From Ciona savignyi (taxonomy: Eukaryota > Chordata > Ascidiacea > Phlebobranchia > Cionidae): DNA of 64,000 nt. This document shows, one piece after another, positions 26,301 to 38,300 of the stretch. Position 1 is the first letter of the stretch, and the number at the start of each line of letters is the position of its first letter. The DNA lies in NCBI GenBank assembly GCA_000149265.1, contig CH003211.1, positions 651,057 to 715,056 of the forward strand. The letters run 5' to 3'. The translations under genes and the position numbers were made by a program. Under the pieces are notes generated by a model that was not told the origin of the DNA, ran no database searches, and saw only the letters and a program-made list of their open reading frames with translations.

Positions 26301-27023
26301 GCCACAATGTGTGCCACCACCCGGGTTATCTGTGCAATCCTAGAAAACTACCAAACGGATGAAGGCATTTTAATTCCAGATGTTCTAAAGCCTTTTATGC
26401 CAGAACGTTAGTATTGTGATATTACTGATCTTCCTACATTGTTTTGTGGTTAAGTTTGGTTATCATCACATGTTAGGAACTTAATTTGATACAATATTTT
26501 ACGCTAATGGCAAACATCTGTTGTCCAACAGATATGCTTGGCGGGTTAGTGCGTCGCCTTTTAGTCAATTGGTTGCATGTTTGAAACTGCTCGCTAGTTA
26601 GTCGGTAGTGTCCTTGGGCAAGTTACTTATAGACGTTACCTGAGTTATAGGAATGTTTCTACCAGATTGAAGTAATGTCTGAATCACACATAGCACACTA
26701 GCTCCGGTGACCTCATGGTAAGCGCCAGGTGATATGACGGTTACCCGTGTGAAAAACGACCTTTACGTTTTTACATTCATGTGGATAAACATGAATATCC
26801 TATTCTATCCTACCCAAGGCCACCTCATGCTTATTGTCGGTTTCCAGGTAATTGTATAATAACACAAAACATCCAATTTCGTCCAGAATACAGAGAGATG
26901 ATTAAATTCGTTCGAGCCGCCCCCATAGATGAAGAAGAGGCAAAGAAAAAGAAGAAGTCTGGGAAGAAGGGAGCTGATGGTGACGTCATGAACGGAATAA
27001 AAAAATTAGATGTTAACAAATAA
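20302..27023 (+). CDS. SARS1: Cytoplasmic seryl-tRNA synthetase
   Basis: Charges tRNA-Ser (and tRNA-Sec) in the cytosol. Ten exons: 20302-20437, 20991-21142, 21967-22125, 22353-22497, 23316-23470, 23857-24078, 24670-24753, 25299-25496, 26277-26406, 26887-27023. They join in frame to 505 aa (human 514). Start [14 protein letters not shown] matches animals exactly. The N-terminal coiled-coil arm spans about residues 45-150. The class II catalytic core holds [53 protein letters not shown], motif 2 ([20 protein letters not shown]) and the motif 3 region ([20 protein letters not shown]). The C-terminal tail carries KKKKKSGKK, like the NLS-bearing vertebrate UNE-S extension. Intron 6 uses a GC donor (24079-24080), intron 4 holds a foldback element and intron 9 a SINE. 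Very secure. Confidence 0.96.
21329..21510 (+). repeat. Degenerate SINE copy in SARS1 intron 2
   Basis: Lacks the head; retains GAACTGGTCGGTCGTTAGTT, CATTGGGCAAGACACTTAG, ATCAATGGGTTTTACCAAAA and a tail-like AATGTAAATCCTAT. Much older than the full-length copies. Confidence 0.6.
21797..21843. repeat. Perfect 19-bp inverted repeat in SARS1 intron 2
   Basis: Left arm CCAATTAATCATGTAATAA (21797-21815) and its exact complement at 21825-21843, with a 9-nt A-rich loop. No target duplication recognised. It could be the remnant of a foldback MITE. Confidence 0.8.
22962..23258. mobile_element. Foldback element of 15-bp subrepeats with 8-bp target duplication
   Basis: 297-bp element in SARS1 intron 4. 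The left arm has about 12 head-to-tail, slightly variable units of CAACTGAACCCCTTA. From about 23160 the same unit runs in inverse orientation (GGGGTTCAGTTGTAA) for about six units. The outer ends GGTTCCATGACAACTGAACC and complement of GTTCAGTTGACTGGTCACC are imperfect inverted repeats. GTTTAATC is present at 22954-22961 and 23259-23266, an exact 8-bp duplication. The structure resembles foldback transposons; the 8-bp TSD would fit a hAT-mobilised element. Confidence 0.85.
25672..25886 (+). repeat. Degenerate SINE copy in SARS1 intron 8
   Basis: Keeps GCGTCGCCTTTAAGCCGAAG, CGAAACTGGTCGC, GTTGTGTCCTTAAGCTAGG, GCGGACATTGCC and ACACACTGCAATAACTGCG; the tail is eroded. Confidence 0.65.
26531..26812 (+). 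repeat. tRNA-derived SINE copy in SARS1 intron 9
   Basis: Nearly complete sense copy: GGCGGGTTAGTGCGTCGCC, GAAACTGCTCGCTAGTTAGT, GTGTCCTTGGGCAAG, GATAAACATGAATATCCTAT at the end. Confidence 0.8.
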
Positions 27024-28991
27024 TATGTGATGTCACAATAAGCTGTGTGTGAAGCGGATATCATTGCATTACTATTTAGTTGTGATGTAGCTATGACATC
27101 ATAACAATCACAAGAATTCATTATGACATCACAGAAAGTATTCCATGTCGTTATAACTTAATTTTGATATATTCTGACGTAGGAAAGTTTCCAAAATATC
27201 CACGACACCATGCCATTTTATTTAACTACATGAGCTTTTTCCATATTTTGTGCAGTCGACTTGCTTTTGAAGAAGTTTTAGGGTGTAATGAACTATTTAC
27301 AATTTTAGAAACTGCCTTCAAACATATTTAAGTGTCTCCCAAAGCTAAATCCAGTTCAAATGTGCCATTTTTTCACTTCTTTCCATTCTTTTTCTTTCCA
27401 CAGTGCACTAGCTCAAAACAGTTGCTAGATTCAAATACGTCTTGCTTTTAAACAAAATTGTTAAACAACGGTGTGTTGCAAACATATTTTTAGGCTGCTT
27501 ACCAAAATTTTTAGTGTTCCGTTTTCTGGGTGGTAACAATATTGGTGGTCAAAAATAAATTATATAAAAAACAATCTCTGGTTTTGTTTCCGGTTGCCGG
27601 CCGCTACAGTTTTTTGTATTGACTGAAGTTTTCGAACGGGCTCGTCACTATGAGATTTTTTTTAATGGGACATCATCTTGTGTCAACCGTAGAGATATCA
27701 TGGGTTCGATTTGAAAGATTTATTATCCTGATTGGCGGACTTTCGTTTGTTGACCGTACTCAATTTAACACTTTTTTTGTGGACGGAAGAATGAGTAATG
27801 AAAAGCGTATAATACTGAATTTCAATGGGTTAAAATATAGATTTAGTAGAATAACCACATTATGTTTGTTTGGTGGGGTTCAGCACGTGCTGTTTTGTCA
27901 ATCATTTTGTCACTGCTGTGTATTGGAACTTTCCGCGCGGGGGACGACGCAGGGGGGGGCATTATTCCACCGGCGTTCGTCAGGTTACCTCGCGATTACG
28001 TCATAAAGCGATCTTACCAGGATATTTGGCAGTTTAGTGAAGCTATTGCATTGTGTTGTTTATAATTAAGACGTTTCTTTAATTAAACCCACTGGGTTCA
28101 GACAACCAAGGTTTAAGCAACGTTTACTAAGTGCTCTGACCTAGAAATAGCCAACTAGTTATTGGGTGGTTTCGATACCAAAACGGTACGACTGAATGGC
28201 CGACGCGCTAAGTTTGGATCCCATCAGGCCACACCTATATATATTTAGGGGATTTAGTCTATATTTCTATCAAACAGCAAGTAAGGAAAAGTCACATCCC
28301 TCATCCGGGTATAAATTCTTTACTAAAATATTCGCCAGAATACACTTCAGTCATCAAATCATTTTCACAAATAAAACTCAGAAACAAAACGATCAGCTGA
28401 AGTAAAATACATAAATCACGATAACTGCCACAGTCAAATCGGTGCACTGCCCTTACGCCAGACAAAGTTAATTGAAACAATTTTTGCGTCGGCGGAGACT
28501 TTTTCGAGAATTATATGTGCTTGTACGGGGCGTCGATGGCTATTTCGGATCGATCAAACGTACAAGCACCTTGCCAATTTGCCGTCGCGAAGCTTAAATT
28601 ATGACGAGATCTAGTTACAAGCTTTCGTCCGGTGTGCGGTGTATATTATTTCTTATTTATATTTGCCCACATCTTTATAGCGTCAGTCATGGTCAGTTCT
28701 ATTGGTCAGTACATTAACATCGACTAATTCTTAGGTATTTATTAAGAATCGATTTTAGTTTAAAGTGTGAGTTTCAACTAAAGTTTTAAAAGTTGCGTAT
28801 TAAGATTGTTTTGGTAGTAGTATATATGCCTATTTACCCTGCTATTAAATATTTTTAGAAATGAAAAAAAATATTTTATGATTGCAGCATTTAATCTTTT
28901 TATGAATCAAGCCTCAAATTCCGTACAATTAAGTTTTTTTCTAAATTTGTACGAATCATGTTTTGACCATTGTTGCCATTACCTTCGTGAA
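27024..28991. other. Spacer between SARS1 and the Wnt gene
   Basis: Holds the SARS1 3' UTR, a degenerate SINE (27975-28235), and a signal-peptide-like frame at 27862-27980 that could be an alternative Wnt first exon. The rest shows no coding features. Confidence 0.5.
27975..28235 (-). repeat. Degenerate SINE copy upstream of the Wnt gene
   Basis: Minus-strand copy: GTCAGGTTACCTCGCGATTA, GAAGCTATTGCATTGTGTTG, AAACCCACTGGGTTCAGACA, GCCGACGCGCTAAG. Lacks the tail. Confidence 0.65.
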
Positions 28992-31900
28992 ATGCTTTAC
29001 CAATTCGGAAATTTGCTGTTCGTTGTTTGTGTAATCAGAATTGTGGAGAACCACACGAGTTGGGCTCTAGCACCGGACATTGGATGGGCGTAAGTGTTTA
29101 CCTATTTAAATTATATAAAGGATTACAGTGGAGGAAACTAACTTAGGAGACCAGATATCGCATCCCGAATTTATCTTCGGATCCACCGTGACACCTAGTC
29201 CAAAAATTATTGACGTTTTGGACTGGTATTCTTGGTCCCGCTGTATAAACATGGACCCACCGTTACTCATGTAATATAATTTATCGCCCAGAAAAAATCA
29301 TTTAGAAATATTTTTACGCCTGGCGTTTAAAACTGTTGGAATGTGACCTTAATTGCAAGAGAGTAATATAGCATGCACGGCCAAAAATGTTTAGACCCGG
29401 CGTCCATGTCTCTTTGAGGCACACTGATGTTAAAATGTAACGCAGCAATTCATTTAAGGCGAATCTTAGGGAAGTTGTAACTTCCTTTATTACAAAATTG
29501 CAAGACACTTGCAGACGACCCTTAACAAAATCTGGTTTATATTTATTTGCCGATATGGTAGATTATTTCTTGCATATTGAAAAAGACGGAATTATAAAAC
29601 AGGCATCTGTCAAAAACCCGCATGCACGGGGACCTGTTACCGAATCTAGTGTAGTATGTTGCATTCAATAAAGTTTAAATTATTTAATTTCATCGGAAAA
29701 AAAGTAATGTCCAAAAATTGGGCCAATCTGGGCAATTGATACGTTAACAAGTGACAGACAGTTGGTCCAACGGGCGTTTAGACAAATTTCTAACTTTGTC
29801 CCCAATTGATATATATTCCAAACCTATAAACAATTTTCTTTCTTAATTAACTAAATTTCTGCAGGGAAGTGGGTGTTCTTGCCGTGCAGCCACGTCATTA
29901 TAAAACTCCCCTTCTTGAACAATTCTCCGTTAATGACGTCATAACCGAGCCAACAAGAGAAGCGAGGGTAAATTTAAGGCACCCTAATTTCTGTCGCAAA
30001 CGGCGGAAAGGTAAAACTGCAATGCGTTTTTTTGCATTTTATTTCGATTTCTATTCCAAATCTTTTGTATATTTTTCATAAATTGGTTGCTTTTGATGCA
30101 TAGTTTACGATGGATATTTTTTTTGTTTTCCGATGCTTTCAGACCCATTGAAACGAATAACTCTTTAAATCGCAATTGTATGTAATTGATGCATAAAATT
30201 TCACGATCATTTTTTTTATCGAGCTAAGTTTCGAACCCATGATGGGCCCGTCACTAGGACCGTTTTTGTATGAAAGTCGTTATATGTATCGGTCGCGTTA
30301 ACCATTCGGCCACACAATCGTACAGAATGCAACCTTTTTTTACTGGGCTTAGTTTCGAACCAAGAACGGGTTGGATGCTAAAACCGTTTTTTCAGTCGGT
30401 AATCACATCACCCCGCAGGATTGTCACGCCTCCAGCGGAATATTTGTTCTCTTAGCCCCGCACCAGCAGTTGCCGCTGCCGAAGGATACAACGACGCATT
30501 GAAACTGTGCGCCAGAGAGTTCAGGTACGAAAGGTAAGAAAATCTTTGTGCTGCATAATATTCATAATGTAGGTTTCCACGTAAATCATTTTAATAAATG
30601 ATAAACTCTTATTTTGGCTATCGAATATACTCTACAGAAACAAAATTTGACTTTTTTATCAAAAGGTATATAGCTAATATACTGTATAATAGGCACATCA
30701 AAAAGTATATTTATTTTATTGTAAAAACATAAATTTTTGATGCGTTTCCCCATGTTTTATCAGATGGAATTGTTCCTTGGTGCTTCCACGAAACCGGTTC
30801 CACAGAAGGAACGCATCAAAATACAACGATGGTGTGTTACCACCCGGTTTGGAAGGTAAACAGAGTTTCTATGTAATGAAATATAAAGCAGTTGCCTGGT
30901 TATATTGTTTACCATAAGCTGGACGTTGTAAATAACAATACTTTAAACGCTTTTACAGACTTTGTATTGCGATTAAAAATTTCTTAAAGCGGTGACATAA
31001 AACTTTGGATATAAAGCTAAACTTCTATGTCATCCCAACTCGAATTTTTAGCAATGTTTAACATAACCATGTTAAAGTGAAAAACGCATGGATTTGCATT
31101 TGTCTGCACTGTACAGAAAATAATAGCTTCGACTGAACTATAAGACTAAATTAAAAGGAATAAAAAGGAAAGAGACTAAAAGGAATTTCCACAAAGGTAT
31201 ACCATAATTATAAAACAACCGTTGAATATGCTACGCGTTTGATTGCAATAAGGTTTCTTGTGGACTATAATCCCCACTCATACTTACTACATAAAATAAA
31301 AAAATACACGAGACTGTCGACAAAATGTGTGTAACTGAACCATACGATATAATATTATTAATAAAAATCTTTTATTGTAAAATCATTTCACCATCATAAA
31401 ATAAACAATCAGCTAACATGTTAAGCCATTTGCTAAGTTTAAAAAATAACATTCTTCTCACAGATACGAAAGAAGCGGCATACTATTACGCAATAACTCG
31501 AGCGGGAATCGCACATTCTATAACTCGGTCATGCTCAACAGGAGTCTTACCAGGTAAGAACCAATCACGGCTCGGATAATACACGCACGCATTTCCCTTA
31601 GAAAAGTCGGTGTACGAACATTGCTCCAAGTTCTTGGAATTCTTTGATTTAGCATCAGATCGCCATTGCCAAACACATATACTTAATTTATGCTGTGGCC
31701 ATTGAGAGCCTGTATGGCGGGTTGTCCTTATGTACAAGACTCTGTACATCGACACTGACTTAACTCCTAAAAACGGCCACCCATTGCCAACCAACGGTCG
31801 TAAAAATAGATAACACCTGTGACAATATCTCCCGAAATCCTACGCACACATGATATTCTGACGACTGGCTAGCCACGACAACCTATTTAAGAAATACCCA

Positions 31901-34900
31901 ATAAGAAGTCCAAAAGTGTACCCTGAAAATATTAACCTTTTTACACAAATGTTTTCAAGCAGGCTGCAAATGTTATGAGGGGTTCAAACCCAGGAATTTA
32001 GTCAGAGAAGTTCACAAAATTTGTCGGAATCCTGTCGACGTGAAAGTTACCGGTTCAGCGGTGAAATCAAAAAGTGTTTCGTCCGAACAGTTACCTGACA
32101 GTGTTTCCTCTATTGAAAACTGTACCAGCGATGTGGTAAGATTTTTCAATTTTTGTTAAAGACTATATTTTGATAATATATTATATTTTGATTTTTGTTT
32201 CGATAAAGTTTTAAACACATACATTTCTATGAAGCGTTGTCGCAGTTATTACTAGTACCTGCAACTTGAACTTAACCTTGTCTATTATAGTGTGTAGTGT
32301 GTGATTAAAAACAAAAAAATATATTTTGATACGAATTGTTTTGACATCGTTTAAACCAATATAAATCATAACTGATTGTGCGCAGAAGGGCCAATTCCTG
32401 TGAAAGGACAAAATATCGTGTAAACGCTAAAGTTAACGCAATTATTTTTTTCTGTCTAGACTTGGAAGTGGAGAGGATGTAGCAACAACATTAACTATGG
32501 AGTTCGTCAGAGTAAACGATGGCTCGAATCTGCCACTAGAGGGCGTAAATCCCGCCTGCTGACGTCATCGGACAAATTAAATCTTCACAATGCGAACGTT
32601 GGTCGTCGGGTATAATATGTTATTTCTATCATTAAGAATGAATCACTGTGTAAACACGCGGATTGTTGTCGATTATGTTTTTCAACGTGATTTGCATTTG
32701 TCTGACTGGATCGCGATGCAGTTTCTACCGACCCATTCCAACGATTTACAGCTTCGAAATCGCGCTTTTGTGTTGCAATTTGGATGAAATAATGCAAGAT
32801 AAAACGCCATTAGAGACGCGACAATTGAACTCGATTGTCCCACCTTCGTTTTTCGAATCGACAATCGTTTGATTGCCCAATTTACCTACGGCCGTTCCTG
32901 AGGAGACTCCCGATTGCTATTTGTTTACCGCCCCACTTATTTGTGAGATGGCAGTAACGCACTTAGCACAGTTAAAGCTCAGACAACTGCTACGTGCCTC
33001 TGTTTCATACTTTGCCAAGTTTTTCTTCTTCGGTGTAAAAAAGCGCCTGTAGTTAATTTTGTCAAACAACAAGTGATAACAAAAAATCAAGGTTATCTTT
33101 TTTTTAATGGAAATATTAAATTAGCTCTGAAAAATACCTGATATGTGTTTGATGTTTTACCCAAAATCGACAGCATCATCAGCCTACATTTAAAATGTTA
33201 CCCGTCTAGTTGATTGTAAAATTTAAAATTTGTTTCCTGTTATTTACAATTTCCGAGATCTGTTTCATCACATTCCTTATTGTCCAAACAAATTACCTCA
33301 TAAAAGCACACCTTTCCTGCGACGAGTTCTTATTATTACGTCATCAATTTGCTAAATTGTCAACGGTGTGCGTGCGAAAGTAATTGGACAATTTGGCTTC
33401 ACATCAAAGCAAAGATACCGGCGATCAAAGCGGCTATCCGCACACACAAGGCATTGGGCGATAGTTGCTTCCTGTTCGGGATATAATTTACCGAATCCCG
33501 GCAACCAATCCGAGTTTAATCCGACCCTTAAAACATTAGAAATTATCGTGGCGTCACAAGTTTTTCGTCGTGGCCAAACTTTTACTGAATATAAGCTAGT
33601 TTGTAAATTATTTAAATTTTGATACGCATTTCAACAACCAATCGAATAGCTTGTACAACTAGACAAAATTGTGCTTTAGCGGTCATGATTGGGATGAACG
33701 GTACTTTTGTGATTCGTGGTATTGGGGGATCGATAAAGGCAAGGTCATTAAAACACACACATGGGTTAAAAGAGCTACTACAATGTGTTAAACAGTTTAC
33801 AAATTGTTTTAGCTATAGTTTCACCATTAATCCACTGTTCAGCTTGGGTTAGTTTAATATCTTGCTCAAACACATAAATGTTTAAAAAAGTGCAAGATTT
33901 GAGTTTTTACGATTGCCGGTCAGGGCAATTTTTACTATCTTACTTTCTTTCATTATAGGTTTATCAAGATTTAACCGAAATGAGATGCGTATGTTCGGGC
34001 ATGACCGGTTCTTGTGCGTTGCGTACCTGTTGGAAGCGTCATCCTGATATCCGCGTGGTTGCAGCCGAGCTCAAAAGGTTGTACGGAAAGGCGAAGGTCG
34101 TTAGCTCCACCACGCGGCACAAAAATCCCTCAAGATATCTAATAATAAGTTGGTGGTTGATTCATTTGTCCATTCTTTTTGGTTTAAGATTTATCTTGTA
34201 ACATCGTAAAGCCTGGTATGCCCATAGTTCTTTTGTATACCGTCGGTTTGTTGGAGATATTATAGTGTGTGGATTATTTATAGGATTAGGAAAATGACAA
34301 TAGGTTAAAACACGGGCAATCTTCAGATCGCCTTGAGCCCACCTTTGGGTTACCGGAGCTGTTGGAGTCTTTTGTGTATAATTGAAATCTACTTTAATTT
34401 TGGTCAGGAAATAATCGCTAAGTGCCCCGCTTAAGGAGACAACCGACTAGATATCACTTTATCAGGTATAAATTTGACTAAAATACGACGCACCAACCCA
34501 CCAAGCTATTCAATTGGACTGATAAGGCTGCTTTCCGAATTTGTTGGCGTGAATAGCGGAATCTGTTTATGATTATTGCGCACAACAATTAAATATGGTT
34601 AACTGTTGCGATGAAAAGTGTATGTAGTGTAAAGGTTTCTCACAGCTGATTATCCCTCCCTATATAAAACAAGTAAAAATTAAAAATTATTTATTATTTC
34701 ACAATTCTAATATGTGTTTTAATTACCAGCCGGCTCAGGCCGAGTTCGAAAGGTCTTTAAAAAAGAACTCGCCTACTTCAATCCGAGTCCTGACTTTTGC
34801 GAAGCTGACGAACTGACTGGTTCTCTAGGCACCGAACATCGGGAATGTAAGCTTCGGTCAAACGATTCCGGCGATTGTCGTCGCCTTTGCTGTCGAAGAG

Positions 34901-35019
34901 GGTTTTATGACATCACTAGGGAAAGTACCTACCAGTGCCTATGCGAGTTTCAGTTTTGTTGCAAAGTCACGTGTCAAGTTTGTCGCCGCAGCGAAACGAT
35001 ACATCTGTGTAACAGTTGA
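28992..35019 (+). CDS. Secreted Wnt ligand, Wnt9-like, with Thr at the acylation site
   Basis: Secreted Frizzled ligand. Nine exons: 28992-29089, 29865-30010, 30467-30533, 30764-30855, 31464-31553, 31963-32135, 32460-32609, 33959-34148, 34730-35019; all phases agree, 431 aa. Signal peptide is about residues 1-20 ([20 protein letters not shown]). Wnt signatures: [91 protein letters not shown], then [16 protein letters not shown]. The thumb motif usually reads CKCHGVSGSC; here it is [10 protein letters not shown], so the palmitoleoylated Ser is Thr288 (ACC, 34004-34006). Exon 6 carries a Ser/Val-rich insert. ALRTCWK and KVVSSTT are closest to Wnt9 from memory; Wnt class is confident, subfamily is not. 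The exon 8 donor (GTTGGT at 34149) is weaker than the rest. Confidence 0.92.
30230..30400 (-). repeat. tRNA-Ser/Leu-like SINE, tandem partial copies
   Basis: On the minus strand GTGTGGCCGAATGGTTAACG resembles a tRNA box A, and GGGTTCGAAAC a box B. A second partial copy of the box B side lies at about 30342-30400 (TTAGTTTCGAACCAAGAACG on the plus strand). The head matches the copy at 38221-38297. Too degenerate for a functional tRNA. Confidence 0.6.
34270..34535 (-). repeat. SINE copy in Wnt intron 8
   Basis: Minus-strand copy: AACACGGGCAATCTTCAGAT, GGGTTACCGGAGCTGTTGGA, GACAACCGACTAGATATCAC. Moderately diverged at both ends. Confidence 0.72.
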
Positions 35020-35288
35020 TAGACACCTACCGGTGAGCTCGACATGAAACATCCCACCGCTTGAGGGTGGTAATGCTTATGCTCCAAGCCGCTTTCCTTT
35101 CCAATAAGCTTTTGACGAAGACAAAACACGGATCAGCCAGCCTGCCGTTCCATGCCGAAGCTATGCCATTCTAAATTGGTTATGTGACCCCTGTGATTAC
35201 TCAACCATGCTGGGAAACCAACTAGATAAATTTCTGGTGATAGGGGTTGCGTTCTCGAAGAAAAACCATTCAGCTTTTGCTTTTGCGT

Positions 35289-35298
35289 TTTATTTATT
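35289..35298 (-). terminator. Poly(A) signals of the FnIII gene
   Basis: Two overlapping AATAAA hexamers on the minus strand, about 85 nt after the FnIII gene stop codon. Confidence 0.55.
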
Positions 35299-35322
35299 TA
35301 CCATTTTTGTACAAAAATTCGA

Positions 35323-35328
35323 AATAAA
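35323..35328 (+). terminator. Poly(A) signal of the Wnt gene
   Basis: AATAAA 303 nt after the Wnt stop codon, the first exact hexamer noted on this strand before the FnIII coding end. Confidence 0.45.
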
Positions 35329-35380
35329 AAATCTTACGATATGACGTAAAAAAAATAAGCTCCTTATAGTAAGGCCATGA

Positions 35381-38300
35381 TTAAGAAGTCAATTTCGCCA
35401 GTAATGCTAACGGTTCGGCGTTTTTTTCAGACGACCTTGAATCGTTATTACTGGTGGCATTACCGTTAGATTGTTTACGTGAGTCCCCAATTACGATAAC
35501 CGGTCGAATGGGTGATGGAGGGCTGGTGGGTGTAGGCGGAGTGTGGGTTATGGTGGGTATTTGGGGTACCGACTGGTCGCCTACTTGGGTGATTTCTATC
35601 ATTGGCAACTTGTTTTCATATTTGGTGAACGGTTCAGGTTCTGGTTCTTTGACTGGTTCAGGTTCTGGTTCTTTGACTGGTTCAAGTTCTGGTTCTTTGA
35701 CTGGTTCAGGTTCCGGTTCTTTGACTGGTTCAGGTTCTGGTTCTTTGACTGGTTCAGGTTCCGGTTCTTTGACTGGTTCAGGTTCCAGTTCTTTGACTGG
35801 TTCAGGTTCTGGTTCTTTGACTGGTTCAGGTTCCGGTTCTTTGACTGGTTCCGGCTCTGGTTCATTTACAGGTTCAGGTTCTGGTTCTTTCACGGGTTCA
35901 GGTTCTGGTTTTTTCACGGGTTCTGGTTCTTTCACAGGTTCATGTTCTGGTGCTTTTACAGGTTCAGGTTCTGGTGCTTTTACAGGTTCAGGTTCTGGTT
36001 TTTTCACGGGTTCTGGTTCTTTCACAGGTTCAGGTTCTGGTTCATTTTCTGGTGTGTCTGACACCGAAAACAGTGGATCATCTTTAACGGGTTCAACCAA
36101 AAATCGGTTGATTTTTTTAGGTGGTGGAACTGTTGATTGCGTCAGAATAACATCGTCACCAACACCCGCCTTACCGGAAGCGCGCAGTCGAACTCCGTAC
36201 AGCGTGCCGGATTCCAGGTTTTCAAACTTTGATTTGCTTGGCCCGGAACCGGAAGCCATGACGTTGGTTTCCTGAATAAAAACCGGATCTGATGTTTCAT
36301 CGCTTCCTTCTTTCCGAAGTCTACTCAATGTGATTATGACGTCCTTGCAATTTCCCTCCACCCCATACCATATGACGCTGAACGAATCTTGCGTTACGTC
36401 ATCAGGGGGTATATTGACATTAAGAACTGTGCCGGGCTCTAAAAAAGAAACATTAGTTTTTTAGAGTTGGGTCAGTGGTGTCCTTTTCAGGCTTTAAAAC
36501 AAAATTCAAACAGACTTATTATTTAAAAAAATTGTACATCAGCTTTGGTTGCCAAATAATAAGCAACGTCAGCAGTTTATAACAAACAGTAAAATGAATT
36601 GATAAAACTTAGACATTACTGGTGTAGGCTTGTGTAGTTGATGGCTTTCCTTTCACATTTCGTGCTGACGGGATCAAATCGATCTTATAAAGCGAGCCCG
36701 GTTCAAGTCTGCCAAACAAATGACTTGTGCACGTCACCACCTCGGAAAATGGGGATCTATTTTCGTTTTCTTCCAAGCACTCAATAGTAACTGTGTATTC
36801 ATCCGCCCCGCCGTTCGGTTTTGACCACGTGACTTCAATTTCACGCTTACTTGTTGATGATGCACGGAGATTACCAGCATTGTCGGGTCCTGATAATAAT
36901 AATTTCGTTGTTTTAAAGATTATTAACAACTTAACCATCCATATGCATGAAGTATCTGCTCATCTCGTTATTATGCCTCCTAATTACAATAGGACACTTA
37001 CATAAAACTGAACTGATGTCCAAAATCTTGGTATGTAATTAAAAGTACATAAACCAGTGGTGAAAGTACAATAGTTTTCCTTCCTGAACGATCCCGAGAT
37101 TTGTTAATCCAGTCATTTTTTAAACAAAAAATGAAAACTACGTCTACTTTGCGCTTTCCCGGCGATTCCGGCTTACTTAACTATAATAATATCAGAACTG
37201 GAATTCAAGATGTTTTCCGTGACCAGTAAACAAAGTCATTAAAAATAATAAAATAAACTCGTATATTGTAACATACCGGTGGTGAAATTGTTTGTTGTTG
37301 CATCACTTTCAAGTTTATTACTAATGTTATATATCGAAAAGTTGTAAGTTGTGGAGGGTCGCAGGTTGGTAAAGGTGTGATCTGCAGATTCTGATGACAG
37401 AATTGCCTGTTTCTCAGCGCTCCCTTGAAAAAGTAATTTGTCGTTTTACCAAACAACGCTTGCACATCAAACATAAGTAAGATATTCTAGCACCACCGTA
37501 AAATTAAGACGTTTAGGGGCGGTGAACACATTAAATTAACACTTTCAAGGGTGAAAGGTGCCCCGATTCTGTTCATAATAAAACACGATTTTTAAACCGA
37601 TAAAAGGAGTATCAAAAATCCACCAAAAAGATTTACCTTTTGATTTTGCGGTCAGTCGGTAGTTATCAACTCCGCCCAAACTCGGTTCCCACGCACAGGT
37701 GATCGAATCCCAACTACTTTCGCCACGGGGGAAAAATATTGAAGGCACGGCTGCCGGCTCTAAGTGAAACGGATAACTTTAACCATAATCGTATTTACAG
37801 TTAAGCTAAATATATCACTGAGAAGTGGAGACTTGTAAAACGGTAAATAGTTGTTTGAGAAAAATAGTTCAAGTATAATCGTCTTGTGGACTTGTGAAAC
37901 AGAGTATTTTAATAAATTTGAACAAAATGTCAACTCACTAGTGGAGAACGTTCCTTCCACTGATGAAGATTCCCGAAGATCTCTTAGCGCAATCACCTGA
38001 ACACAGTAGCAAGTACCGGGCTGAAGATCGTCTATGTTGTAATGTGGCCGATAGATTTCATCTATTGTCCTACCTTCTTCTCGCTTATCTTCTCGCCTGT
38101 TGGAAAATAGGTTAGTGAAATCGCAATATTTTACTCAAATATCCAGGATAATTGTTGCCACAAGAGATCGCATTGTGTAATACCTTCTTGTAAATGTTAC
38201 TACTTAAATATCGAGTAGTACGGTCGTGTGGCCGAATGGTTAACGCGACCGATACATATACCAACTCTTAGACAAAAAAAAACAAAAAAAAACTTAAATA

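Larger units (their letters stand above)
35020..35380. other. Tail-to-tail intergenic region, Wnt / FnIII gene
   Basis: 361 bp between convergent stop codons. Minus-strand poly(A) hexamers (TTTATT on plus) lie at 35289-35294 and 35293-35298; a plus-strand AATAAA lies at 35323-35328. If both are used, the two 3' UTRs overlap in antisense. Confidence 0.6.

Noticed and set aside
35454..36275. Plus-strand frames of Gly-Ser-Leu-Thr and Phe-Asp-Trp repeats opposite the EPEPEPVK tail
   Set aside because: The 24-bp repeat leaves all phases open; only the minus-strand frame joins to FnIII exons and a stop.
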